Source: UBA9676 sp963837105
GTDB taxonomy: Bacteria > Actinomycetota > Actinomycetes > Streptosporangiales > Streptosporangiaceae
Assembly (NCBI GenBank): GCA_963837105.1
Contig: CAWIMG010000016.1
Location: forward strand, 301,365-365,364
DNA: 64,000 bases
Direction: 5' to 3'
The position numbers and the translations under genes were made by a program. The notes beneath the pieces were generated by a model, which did not search any database, was not told the origin of the DNA, and saw only the letters and a list, made by a program, of their open reading frames with translations. Shown in pieces: positions 8,974 to 17,520 of this stretch. Numbering within the stretch: position 1 is the stretch's first letter; every line of letters begins with the position of its first letter.

Positions 8974-9213
8974 ATGGCCTTCTCAGAGACTGGGGGCCCA
9001 CCGGTGGCGTCCCTCCACTATGAAATCCGGGTAGCCGGAGTCCTCCCACCGGAAGCGCTGCTGGACTACGCGCGGCTGAGCGCATCCGTGCAGCCGGTGG
9101 AAACCGTCCTGCACGGCCCGCTGCCGGATCAGGCGGCGTTGCACGGGCTGCTGGCCAGGCTGGAGACGTTCGGCGTGCAGATCATGGAAGTCCGCCGCCT
9201 GCAGGACGACTGA
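8974..9213 (+). CDS. Small protein of the LuxR-adjacent family, 79 aa
   Basis: ATG at 8974 gives a 79-aa protein beginning MAFSETGGPPVASLHYEIRV. The body is a strand (LHYEIRVAG), a helix (PPEALLDYARL), a strand (VETVLHGPL), a helix (QAALHGLLARLETFG) and a last strand (VQIMEVRRL). This beta-alpha-beta-beta-alpha-beta order is that of ACT/ferredoxin-like ligand or dimer domains, an inference from predicted structure only. It resembles the frameshifted protein at 5372-5630 and, like it, sits beside a large LuxR ATPase. An upstream in-frame start at 8857 is rejected because it runs through the operator repeats. Confidence 0.7.
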   Translation: MAFSETGGPPVASLHYEIRVAGVLPPEALLDYARLSASVQPVETVLHGPLPDQAALHGLLARLETFGVQIMEVRRLQDD

Positions 9214-9254
9214 ACGGGGCCCCGGGTAGCGGCGGCCTGCGCGGCCGCAGCAAC

Positions 9255-9290
9255 GGCCTGGCCCGGCCAGGCCTCACCCCGCATGGGTGA
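9255..9290. terminator. Hairpin between convergent genes, plus TCACCC-N5-GGGTGA
   Basis: A perfect 9-1-9 inverted repeat with arms GGCCTGGCC / GGCCAGGCC (9255-9273) lies between the small protein gene and cydB, which converge. It is a likely bidirectional terminator without a clear U-tract. TCACCC-CGCAT-GGGTGA (9274-9290) follows directly. It matches the operator motif, but its position between gene ends makes a regulatory role less clear. Confidence 0.5.
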
Positions 9291-9371
9291 TGCGCCGCCG
9301 GACCGGCCGGGCTCGCGACCCTGATCAGTGCGCGAACGGCCGGCTGGCCCGGTGCGCGGGCGGCCCGCTGA

Positions 9372-10403
9372 TCAGCTGCTCAGTTCACCCTCAGCCTGGG
9401 CCGGGGACGAGAACTCGCTCTTGCTGATGCGCCGGCGGAAGACGTAGTAGGTCCAGGCCTGGTAGATGAGGACGACCGGCAGCAGGATGATGACGACGAT
9501 GGTCATGATCTTGAGCGGGTACGGGGCCGAGGCGGTGTTGGCGGCGGTGAGGTTGTAGGCCGCTTTGGTGCTGGAGACCATCACGTTCGGGTAGAGGCCG
9601 GTGAAGATGGCCACGATGCACGAGGCGATGGTGACGGTGGTCGCGGCGAAGGCGAACCCGTCGCGGTGCTCGTAGACCAGCCATACGGCGGCCAGGACGG
9701 CGAGGATGGCCAGCAGTTCGACCGGGTTGAGGAAGAACCTGCTGCTGTAGGTCAGGTGGGTCCAGATGACAAAGCCCACCACCGCGGCGGCGGTGAACGG
9801 CGCTATCCGGCGGGCCAGCTGCCGGGAGCGCTCGTGCATGTCGTCGGTGGTCTTCAGGGACAGGAACGTGGCGCCGTGCAGCGCGCAGACCAGGACCAGG
9901 GTGAGCCCGGTGAACACCGGGTAGGGCTGCAGCAGGTCCCAGAACGTGCCGGTGTAATTCTGCGCGGTGTTGATGGGCAGCCCGTGCAGCAGCCCGGCCA
10001 GGGCCACGCCAGTCAGCAGCGGGGCCAGCACGCTGCCCGCCGTCAGCAGCACATCCCAGGTGCGCCGCCAGCGGGCCGCGTCGCGCTTGCCGCGGTACTC
10101 GAACGCCACGCCGCGCACGATGAGCGAGGCCAGCAGCAGCACCAGCGCGAGATAGTAGGCGGAGAACATGGTGGCGTACCAGCCGGGAAACGCGGCGAAC
10201 ATGGCCGCCCCGGCCACGATCAGCCAGACCTCGTTGCCGTCCCACAGCGGGCCGATCGTGTTGATGGCGGCCCGGCGGCTGGCGTCGTCGGTGCCGGCAA
10301 GGTCATGCAGCATGCCGACGCCGAAGTCGAACCCCTCCAGGATGAAGAAGCCGGTCCACAAGATCGCGATGAGGATGAACCAGAACGGGATCAGGTGATT
10401 CAT
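9372..10403 (-). CDS. cydB: Cytochrome bd ubiquinol oxidase subunit II
   Basis: 343 aa, polytopic, full length for CydB. It begins MNHLIPFWFILIAILWTGFF followed by the conserved ILEGFDFGVGML and later GPLWDGNEVWLIVAGAAMFA, both hallmarks of subunit II. About nine hydrophobic segments are visible. It follows cydA by 15 bp in the same operon. Together they form the high-affinity quinol oxidase used at low oxygen or under nitrosative stress. No cydCD assembly genes are in this window. Confidence 0.95.
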   Translation of the reverse strand: MNHLIPFWFILIAILWTGFFILEGFDFGVGMLHDLAGTDDASRRAAINTIGPLWDGNEVWLIVAGAAMFAAFPGWYATMFSAYYLALVLLLASLIVRGVAFEYRGKRDAARWRRTWDVLLTAGSVLAPLLTGVALAGLLHGLPINTAQNYTGTFWDLLQPYPVFTGLTLVLVCALHGATFLSLKTTDDMHERSRQLARRIAPFTAAAVVGFVIWTHLTYSSRFFLNPVELLAILAVLAAVWLVYEHRDGFAFAATTVTIASCIVAIFTGLYPNVMVSSTKAAYNLTAANTASAPYPLKIMTIVVIILLPVVLIYQAWTYYVFRRRISKSEFSSPAQAEGELSS

Positions 10404-10418
10404 CGTGGTCCCTCCCTT

Positions 10419-11805
10419 CTAGTACAGGACGGCCGGGACCGGCTCGTCGGCAGCGGCTGGCTCGCGCGCCGGTGGCAGCTGCTTGCGGGAGTACCTCAGC
10501 ATCAGCATCAGGTCGACCGTGCCGAGTGTCCCGTACAGCAGGACGAAGGCCACCAGGCTGATCCAGATCCAGGTGACCGACACCGTCGGTGAGATCCCGT
10601 TCTTGGTCAGCATGATCCCTTGCACGATCCACGGCTGCCGGCCGCTTTCGGTCAGCAGCCAGCCCGCGGTGTTCATCAGGAACGGCAGCACCGCCGACCA
10701 TACCGCCACCCACAGGAACAGCCGGGATGTGGCGAGTTTCTTGCGCTGGATCAGCCATAGCCCCCACGCCGCGATGAGCAGGACCACCACGCCCGAGGTA
10801 GGCCATCACCCGCATCGCCCAGTACTGGATGAACACGTTCGGCACGTAGTACCCGGGCCCGAACTGCTGGCTGTACTGGGACTGCAGCGGGTCCAGGCCC
10901 ACCACCTTGCCGTTCCAGGTATTGGTGGCCAGCAGCGACAGCAGGTGCGGGACCGCGATGATCTCGGTCGGGGTCTGATCGTTGTTGCCGCCGCCGATCT
11001 GGAACAGCGAGAACGAGCACGGCTGGCAGGTGGTCCACTGCGCCTCGGCCGCGGCGATCTTCATCGGCTGGTAGCGGGCCTCGATCACCCCTAGCTCGTC
11101 GCCCACCAGCATGGTGAACAAGATCGCCGGGATCAGGAGGATGATCGCCAGCCGGGCTGACCGGGTGAACACCTCCTTGTCACCGCCACGCCGCAACTGC
11201 CACGCGGAGACCGCCAGCATGATTACCGTGCCGGTGGTCAGCGAGGCGAACAGCACCTTCGCGTAGCCCCACACGAACACCGGGTTGGTGAACACCGCCC
11301 AGATGTCGTTCAGCACCGGTTTGCCGTTCACCATCTGGTAGCCGACCGGGTGCTGCATCCACGAGTTCGCCGCCATGATGAAGGCCGCCGACAAGGCGGT
11401 GCCCAGCGACACCGCCCAGATCGTCGCCAGGTGCACCCGGCGGGGCAGTTTGTCCCAGCCGAACAGCCACAGCCCCAGGAAGGTGGACTCCAGGAAGAAC
11501 GCGGCCAGGCCCTCCATCGCCAGCGGGGCGCCGAAGATGTTCCCGACCAGCCGGGAGTACGCGCCCCAGTTCATCCCGAACTGGAATTCCTGGACCAGCC
11601 CGGTCACCACGCCGATCGCCACGTTGATCACCAGCAGCGTGCCGAAGAACCTGGTCAGCCGCAGGTACTCGTCTTTGTTGGTACGGTGCCACGCCGTTTG
11701 CAGCAGCGCGGTCAGGAACGCCAGCCCGATCGTCACCGGGACGAACAGGAAATGGTTGATCGAGGTAAACGCGAACTGGATCCGTGCCAGATCGACGTTC
11801 GTCAT
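10419..11805 (-). CDS. cydA: Cytochrome bd ubiquinol oxidase subunit I (one frameshift)
   Basis: The N-terminal frame from ATG 11805 carries LARIQFAFTSINHFLFVPVT with the axial heme b595 histidine, and NSWMQHPVGY with a second conserved heme-ligand region. After AMRVMAYLG the frame breaks at about 10791 (GGGCGTGGTGG). The next frame continues VVLLIAAWGLWLIQRKKL and contains the conserved quinol-site GRQPWIVQG, ending at 10419. Total length is one base over a whole number of codons, so a single extra base explains it. Because both sides are well conserved, an assembly error is more likely than real loss. The start overlaps the stop of a 32-codon ORF. Confidence 0.85.
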
Positions 11806-11900
11806 CCGGGCCCCTCCCCGGCCGGACCGGCCGTCAGCCGGTCACCGGCGTTGTCTCCCCTGCCCGGCTCACTGACCGGCGGCTCGGCAGTGTCAGCCAT
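11802..11900 (-). CDS. Possible 32-aa leader ORF translationally coupled to cydA
   Basis: ATG at 11900, preceded by GAGGA about 10 bases upstream, opens a 32-codon frame beginning MADTAEPPVSEPGRGD. It ends in TGA that overlaps the cydA ATG (ATGA). The peptide is hydrophilic and rich in Pro, Gly and Glu, so it is not a CydX-like membrane subunit. Coupling by overlap suggests a leader that tunes cydA translation, but it could be chance, since such ORFs are common at high GC. Confidence 0.35.
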   Translation of the reverse strand: MADTAEPPVSEPGRGDNAGDRLTAGPAGEGPG

Positions 11901-12010
11901 GGCAGACCGTCCTCAGCGTGACGCACTGACGTTTCACTGTGCCCATACGGGGACCGGTGGTCATCCTCCGGCCGGGGTGATTGGCCGGGTAACCGGGATG
12001 ATTCGCTGGT

Positions 12011-13273
12011 TCAGTCGCCGTTGAGCGAGCGCCGCTGCGAGGCGATCCCCGCGAAACTGGCCGGGGTGAGCGGCATCGGGTGCAGGTGCCTGGCCCGGAT
12101 GACCGCCAGCAGCCGGACCAGCTGGTGCCCGAGGCCGGGCACCCAGTGCAGCAGCACGATCTCGCCGGCCGTCAGCGGCCGCCCGTCCCAGGTCTGTATC
12201 CCGTCGCTGTCCACAGTGGCGCTCCAGCCCACCAGTGCCTTCAGCCCGCCCCGGTAGGCGGCCGCCTGGACGGTGGGGTCGAACGCCCCGTACGGGGGAC
12301 GTCCCATCACCGGAGCCCGGCCCAGCCAGCGCCCGAGGTCCTGCCGGGCCTGGCCCCACTGGCTGGTGGCCTGGCGCAGCGAGAGCCGGGTGAGGTCAGG
12401 ATGGGACACGGTATGGTCCCCGATCGTCCCGCCTGCTGCGGCAAACGCCCGCCAGTAGGGCAGATTCTGGTCGGCGGCCTGGGCGATGAGGAACGCCGTC
12501 ACCGGCAGGTGGGAGCTGCGCATGATGGCCAGCACCTGAGGGCTGGGGGTCCACCCGTCGTCCACGGTGATATAGATGGCCTGGCCGGCCGGGCTGGCAA
12601 AGCTGTAGAGCGGGACCGAGGGCAGGGCAGGCACAGCCACCCGGACCACGGCCCGCTCGCCGTCCCGGGCGGTGACGGTCAGCCTCGCCCGGCATGGTTG
12701 CGGGCTGCGGGCCACCGCCACCCGGTGCGGGGCCGGGAAGCTGACCACGTTCGCGCCGCACAGCCGGTGCGGCGCCGGGCGCAGGGCGCTGGACAGGGTG
12801 ACCACCACCCCGCCGTGGCCATGCCGGGATGCGGTTACCCGCAGCGGCGGCGGGAGGGTCACCGTCAGCGTCCTGCTGACCGGCAGCGGGCCGCTCACCT
12901 GCACCACCAGCTGGGTGCGCTGCCCGGCCGGCACCGCCACCCGGGCCACCGCGCCGTCGGCTGAGCGCCGCCTCAGGAAGACGATCCGGCCGCCGGAGAC
13001 GGCGAGCCGGCTGTGGGCCAGGATCTGGCGGCTGGCCGGGCCGCCGCCGGGCACCAGGGCGACCGTCACCGTGTTCGAGCCCGGGTGCACGGCCCAGGTC
13101 ACCCCGGGCGCGGCTACCGCCGCGGCGTCGGCCCGCTGGCCCAGCCAAGCCACGGCGAGCCCGACCATGACAAGCGCGCCCACCATGAGGATGACCAGCG
13201 GCGGGAGCCGCCGGGTGGTGGCCGCTCCGGCTGGCACCTGGCCCGGCGGATGGATCTGAGCACTTCCGCTCAC
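12011..13273 (-). CDS. Membrane-anchored polysaccharide deacetylase (NodB homology)
   Basis: Taken from GTG 13273 (MSGSAQIHPPGQ...), 420 aa; further upstream starts would run into the GntR gene. A signal-anchor helix (LPPLVILMVGALVMVGLAVA) is followed by an Ig-like region of about 200 residues and a C-terminal NodB domain. The domain has motif 1 ITVDDGWT (metal Asp-Asp), motif 2 HTVSHPDL (metal histidines), RPPYGAF, and the late VLLHW. Members remove N- or O-acetyl groups from cell-wall or capsular glycans outside the cell. It is the last gene after GntR on the same strand, with a 125-bp gap, so shared transcription is possible but not sure. Confidence 0.85.
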   Translation of the reverse strand: MSGSAQIHPPGQVPAGAATTRRLPPLVILMVGALVMVGLAVAWLGQRADAAAVAAPGVTWAVHPGSNTVTVALVPGGGPASRQILAHSRLAVSGGRIVFLRRRSADGAVARVAVPAGQRTQLVVQVSGPLPVSRTLTVTLPPPLRVTASRHGHGGVVVTLSSALRPAPHRLCGANVVSFPAPHRVAVARSPQPCRARLTVTARDGERAVVRVAVPALPSVPLYSFASPAGQAIYITVDDGWTPSPQVLAIMRSSHLPVTAFLIAQAADQNLPYWRAFAAAGGTIGDHTVSHPDLTRLSLRQATSQWGQARQDLGRWLGRAPVMGRPPYGAFDPTVQAAAYRGGLKALVGWSATVDSDGIQTWDGRPLTAGEIVLLHWVPGLGHQLVRLLAVIRARHLHPMPLTPASFAGIASQRRSLNGD

Positions 13274-13398
13274 AGGCACCCAGAATCGCACGTCTGGCCG
13301 GCCGGCGGCCGGCGGCGCGCCGGGGTCACCCCGGGCAGATCCACCGGCCAGCGGCGGCCAGGCCAGCGGCAGCCAGTCCGCGCGGCTGGCGCGTCTGG

Positions 13399-14067
13399 TC
13401 AGGCAGGAACGTCCGGGGGTGGCAGGTAGCGGATGCTGCCGAGGACATGCTCGCGGATGACGGCGGCCACCTGGTCCTCGTCCCGGCGCTTGAGTGCCGC
13501 AATGAGCTGCGCGTGCTGCCGCACCGATTCGGCATGCGGCCGCCCGGCCTGCGGCCCGGCCGGGAACGACCGCCAGAGCAGCCGCAGGAGCAGGAGCAGC
13601 ATCGGTGACCGGGCGCATTCGTAGATGCGGAAGTGGAACCGCCGGTTCAGCTCGGACAGCCCCTCGTCGGCTGGATCGCAGGCGGCGACCTGCTGGTACA
13701 GGTCCTCGATCCCGGCGATGTCGTCATCGCTGATCTTCGGCACGGCGAGCGTCCCGGCCAGCGCTTCCAGCGCGGCCAGGATCCGGTAGTTTTCCGCCAG
13801 TTCGTCGGACTCGGTCCGGGCCACGGTGGCGCCCCGGTGCACGTCCCTGGCCACTAGGCCCTCCGCCTCCAGCCGCCGCAGCGCCTCCCGGACCGGGGTG
13901 TAGCTGACCTCGAACTGCTCGGCGAGGTCCCGCTGCCGCAGCGGCGTGCCGGGCGAGAGCTGGCGGTCGGTGATCAGCTCCCGGAGGGCATCGGTCACCA
14001 GATCGCTCTTGCTGGCGTAGCTGATGGCCGCCCGGCGGCGGGGGTGGGGCGGCGGCCTGCTGGTCAT
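13399..14067 (-). CDS. GntR-family regulator (FadR/FCD type)
   Basis: 222 aa. The winged HTH is at the N-terminus (SDLVTDALRELITDRQLSPG, RQRDLAEQFEVSYTPVREAL, RRLEAEGLVARDVHRGATVA). An FCD ligand domain follows, with ELNRRFHFRIYECARSPML and a later HAQLIAALKRRDEDQV...IREHV, giving the metal/effector histidines. Start ATG 14067 overlaps the LivF stop by four bases. Co-transcription with an ABC importer and catabolic genes suggests it senses the imported compound or a product and represses this operon. Confidence 0.9.
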   Translation of the reverse strand: MTSRPPPHPRRRAAISYASKSDLVTDALRELITDRQLSPGTPLRQRDLAEQFEVSYTPVREALRRLEAEGLVARDVHRGATVARTESDELAENYRILAALEALAGTLAVPKISDDDIAGIEDLYQQVAACDPADEGLSELNRRFHFRIYECARSPMLLLLLRLLWRSFPAGPQAGRPHAESVRQHAQLIAALKRRDEDQVAAVIREHVLGSIRYLPPPDVPA

Positions 14068-14744
14068 GACGGCGCCGGATCCTGGGCGGAGCGGCCGAGA
14101 AAGACCTCCCGGATGTCTGGCCGCCGGACGATCTCGGCGGCTGGCCCGGCAATCTCGATCCGGCCGGCGACCAGGATGTACGCCCAGTCGGACACCCCCA
14201 GCGCCTCGAACGCCTTCTGCTCGACCAGCAGCACCGCCGTGCCCGCGTCGGCCAGCCGCCGCACCTGGTCGCGCAGCACTGCCCGGGACAGGTCGGGCGA
14301 CAGGTTGGAGGTGGGCTCGTCCAGTACCAGCACGGCCGGCTCCAGCATGAGCACCCGGGCCACCGCCAGCATCTTGCGCTCGCCCCCGCTGAGCTTGCTC
14401 GCGTGCCGGGTCCGCAGCTGGGCCAGCGCCGGGAAGGCGGCCAGCACCGCTTCCGTCCGCTCGGCCAGCTGCTGCTTGCCGAGCAGGTAACCACCCATCT
14501 CCAGGCTCTCGGCCACGGTCAGGGTGTCGAACACGTCCCTGGTCTGCGGGACGAATCCCAGCCCGAGCCGGGCGAGCAGATGCCCGCGCATGTTCGTGAT
14601 GTCCCGGTCGCCGAATGTGACGGTCCCGGTCATCACCGGGAGCCGGCCGGTGATGGCCTTGAGCAGGGTGGACTTGCCCGCGCCGTTGGGCCCGATGACC
14701 GACACCACCTCGCCGGGCCCGGCGCTGATGCTCACCCCGGACAC
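14064..14744 (-). CDS. LivF-type branched-chain/amide ABC transporter ATPase; start unclear
   Basis: ATPase with Walker A GPNGAGKST, Q-loop VPQTRDVF, signature LSGGERKML and Walker B VLVLDEPTSNL, then the H-loop region. GTG 14744 is the first standard start, but it would remove a normal first strand. The frame is open upstream to a TAG at about 14844 and reads LRLRDVSAGYGPAVI there, which matches the family N-terminus. That stretch has only CTG codons (14789), so either a CTG start or a local sequence error is likely. It is the second ATPase of the importer, and its stop overlaps the GntR start. Confidence 0.85.
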   Translation of the reverse strand: MSGVSISAGPGEVVSVIGPNGAGKSTLLKAITGRLPVMTGTVTFGDRDITNMRGHLLARLGLGFVPQTRDVFDTLTVAESLEMGGYLLGKQQLAERTEAVLAAFPALAQLRTRHASKLSGGERKMLAVARVLMLEPAVLVLDEPTSNLSPDLSRAVLRDQVRRLADAGTAVLLVEQKAFEALGVSDWAYILVAGRIEIAGPAAEIVRRPDIREVFLGRSAQDPAPS

Positions 14745-14843
14745 GATGACGGCAGGCCCGTAGCCCGCCGAGACGTCCCGCAGCCGCAGGACGGCCTCCG
14801 GCCGGGCCGGCGCCCGGCCGGAGCAGGCCCGCCGCCAGCCGGG

Positions 14844-15617
14844 CTAGCCGATGAGGTAGGCATCCAGCACCTCCTGGTCGGCCCGGACCTGCGCCATCGT
14901 GCCCTGCGAGATCACCCGGCCCTGCGCCATCACGATGACCGGGTCGCACAGCCGTTCCACCACCGCCAGTTCGTGCTCGATCATCAGCATGGACAGGCCA
15001 CCGGCGCAGGCGTCGAGCAGGTGCTGCTCGATCCGCCTGGCCAGCGCCGGGTTCACCCCGGCCATCGGCTCGTCCAGCAGCAGCAGCGCCGGGCCCGCCA
15101 TCAGCCCGCGCATCAGTTCCAGCAGCCGTTTCTGGCCGCCGCTGAGGCTGCCGGCGTACTCGTTCTCCTTGCCGGCCATGTCGAACCGGGCCATCAGCTC
15201 GCGGGCCCGCGCCACCATCTCCCGCTGCCAGGGCCGCCAGTACCACTTGCCCAGGGCCGCCTGCCACAGCGCCTCCCCGCGCGGATGCGGGGCCGCTACC
15301 AGCAGGTTCTCCAGCACGGTGAGCCGGGCGAACTCGCTGGAGATCTGGAAGGTACGGATGATGCCGTGCCTGGCCACCCGGTATGACGGCTGCCCGGTGA
15401 TGTCCTGGCCACGGAAGCTGACCCGGCCGGCGCTGGGCCGCAGCGCCCCGGCGATGAGGTTCAGCACGGTCGACTTGCCCGCACCGTTCGGCCCGATGAG
15501 GCCCGTGATCTGGCCGGCCGGGATCTCGAACGAGGCGCCGTTGACGGCGTGCACCCCGCCGAACTCGCGATGCAGGTCATCCACGGCCAGGAAGGCGGCC
15601 GGGGCCGGGCCGGTCAC
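14844..15617 (-). CDS. LivG-type ABC transporter ATPase
   Basis: 257 aa from GTG 15617, which overlaps the LivM stop (GTGA). Walker A GPNGAGKST, signature LSGGQKRLLEL and Walker B ALLLLDEPMAGVNP are present; MAGVNP is the form typical of LivG. An extended insertion (YWRPWQREMVARARELMARF) lies between Q-loop and signature. It pairs with LivF to drive a branched-chain amino acid or amide/urea-type importer. The substrate cannot be told from the ATPase. Confidence 0.93.
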   Translation of the reverse strand: MTGPAPAAFLAVDDLHREFGGVHAVNGASFEIPAGQITGLIGPNGAGKSTVLNLIAGALRPSAGRVSFRGQDITGQPSYRVARHGIIRTFQISSEFARLTVLENLLVAAPHPRGEALWQAALGKWYWRPWQREMVARARELMARFDMAGKENEYAGSLSGGQKRLLELMRGLMAGPALLLLDEPMAGVNPALARRIEQHLLDACAGGLSMLMIEHELAVVERLCDPVIVMAQGRVISQGTMAQVRADQEVLDAYLIG

Positions 15618-16630
15618 CGGCCGGTCCTGGGCGGCAGCAGGGCCAGCCGCCGCCGGTCATCGGCAGTGGCGGTCGGGAACCGCCGGCGCCGTTCCGGGAT
15701 CACGCACCGCGGCCAGAACCACAGGAACACCAGTGCCAGTACTCCCACGGTCACCCACTGCAGGGCATCGATCAGCCCCGGCGGGCCGAACTGCGGCAGG
15801 AACCGGGTGGCCTCCAGGAAGGCGACCGGCACCAGCAGAGCGCCCACCATGACCCCGAAGTTGTTGCCGGAGCCGCCGACGATGATCGCGGTGAAGTAGA
15901 CGAACGTCTCCGGGTACAGCCAGGAGCCCGGTGACCAGGCGGAGATGAATTCGACCAGGATGGCGCCGCTGATCCCGGCGATCACCCCGCCCAGCACGAA
16001 CGCCAGCATCCGCAGGCCGGTGACGTTCTTGCCGAGCGCCGCCGCGGCCGGCTCGTTGTCGCGGACGGCCCGCAGGGTGCGGCCGAGCGGAGAACTGGTG
16101 ACCACGTGCACCAGCCAGTACACGCACAGGCAGACGACGGCGGTAAGGCCGACGAACAGCCACTGATAGCCGATCGGCGTCAGGTTGACCAGCGACGCGA
16201 GCGGCTTGGGCACCAGGTCGAGCCCGTTCGGCCCGTTCACCAGCTTGACCTGGTTGATCGCCACGCTGGTCGCGATCAGCGACACCACCAGCATGACCAT
16301 CGCCTCGTAGTCGCTGCGCAGCCGCCGGATCGCGATGATGCCCACCACCGCCGCCAGCAGGCCGCCCACCAGCCCGGCGGCCAGGATCGGCAGCGGGAAC
16401 GGCCAGTGCGCACCGCCCACATAGGTCTGGAAGCCGCCCTTCGACGGGGGGATGGCGGGCCCGAGGGTGAGCACCGCCGCGGTGTACGCGCCGGCCGCCT
16501 GGAAGATGATGAAGGCGAAGTTGACCAGCCCGGCCACGCCGAACTGGAGGTTCAGGCCCCAGCAGGCGATCACGTCCACGCCGAGGTAGATCAGCACCGT
16601 GGACAGGTAGAACTGCCAGGCGACGCTCAC
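15614..16630 (-). CDS. LivM-type ABC transporter permease
   Basis: 338 aa from GTG 16630, overlapping the LivH stop by GTGA. About ten hydrophobic segments are visible, and the conserved coupling-loop region reads SPLGRTLRAVRDNEPAAAAL, diagnostic of the BPD-transporter-2 LivM/UrtC permeases. It is full length. It forms the channel with LivH. Confidence 0.93.
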   Translation of the reverse strand: MSVAWQFYLSTVLIYLGVDVIACWGLNLQFGVAGLVNFAFIIFQAAGAYTAAVLTLGPAIPPSKGGFQTYVGGAHWPFPLPILAAGLVGGLLAAVVGIIAIRRLRSDYEAMVMLVVSLIATSVAINQVKLVNGPNGLDLVPKPLASLVNLTPIGYQWLFVGLTAVVCLCVYWLVHVVTSSPLGRTLRAVRDNEPAAAALGKNVTGLRMLAFVLGGVIAGISGAILVEFISAWSPGSWLYPETFVYFTAIIVGGSGNNFGVMVGALLVPVAFLEATRFLPQFGPPGLIDALQWVTVGVLALVFLWFWPRCVIPERRRRFPTATADDRRRLALLPPRTGR

Positions 16631-17520
16631 GCCGCGACCTCCTTGCGGGTGGCGATCTCGGACAGGATGCCCTGCGGCCGCGCCAGCAGCACGACGACCA
16701 GGATCGCGAACGCCACCACGTCCTTGTACTCGGGGCTGAACACGGTGGCCGCCACCTCGGTGGTGATGCCGATGACCAGCGCGCCGAGCATGGCCCCGTA
16801 CGGCTGCCCGATCCCGCCCAGCACCGCCACCGCCACGATCGGGATGAGGAACTGTGACCCGGTGGTGTCGGTGAACGCGGTCACGTTCATCACCAGGATC
16901 ACCCCCGCCAGCCCGCACAGCGCACCGGACAGCGCCCAGGTCAGGTCGATCACCCGGTCGGTAGCGATGCCGCAGTTGCGGGCCAGTTCCGGGTCGGTGG
17001 CGGTGGCCCGCATCGCCTTGCCGAGCTTGGTGTACCGCAGCAGCAGGTGGATCAGCAGCATGGCGGCAACGGCGATGCCGATGATCGCGAGCTGGACGGT
17101 GGTGAAGATCATCCCGGCGATATGGACCGAGGACGGCCGGGGCAGCTGGAGGCTGAAGAAGTTGGCGCCGAAGATGGCGAGCAGGGCGTTCTGCAGGATC
17201 AGGCTGACCGCGATGGTCACGATGATCATGCCGAACAGCCGGGTCCCGTGCCGCACGAACGGCGTGTAGATGCACCGGTTGAGCAGCACCGAGAAGACCG
17301 AGCCGAAAGCCGCGCCGACCACCAGCGCCAGCCACGCACTCAGGCCGGCGTTGGTGACCAGGTAGGCGACGAACGCGGCCGCCGTCATGATGTCGCCGTA
17401 GGCCAGGTTGAGGATGTTGGTGACCCCGAACTGCAGGGTGAACCCGACGCCGGCCACCGCCAGGATCGACGCGGTGACGATGCCGAACCCGACGGCGGCC
17501 AGCAGGGTGGACGCGGTCAC
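16627..17520 (-). CDS. LivH-type ABC transporter permease
   Basis: 297 aa from GTG 17520, overlapping the stop of the binding-protein gene (GTGA). It has the LivH features FTLQFGVTNILNLAYGDIM and the coupling helix LGKAMRATATDPELARNCGI, with about eight membrane helices. It is the first permease gene of a complete binding-protein, H, M, G, F set, the order also used by urea (Urt) importers. Confidence 0.93.
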   Translation of the reverse strand: MTASTLLAAVGFGIVTASILAVAGVGFTLQFGVTNILNLAYGDIMTAAAFVAYLVTNAGLSAWLALVVGAAFGSVFSVLLNRCIYTPFVRHGTRLFGMIIVTIAVSLILQNALLAIFGANFFSLQLPRPSSVHIAGMIFTTVQLAIIGIAVAAMLLIHLLLRYTKLGKAMRATATDPELARNCGIATDRVIDLTWALSGALCGLAGVILVMNVTAFTDTTGSQFLIPIVAVAVLGGIGQPYGAMLGALVIGITTEVAATVFSPEYKDVVAFAILVVVLLARPQGILSEIATRKEVAA

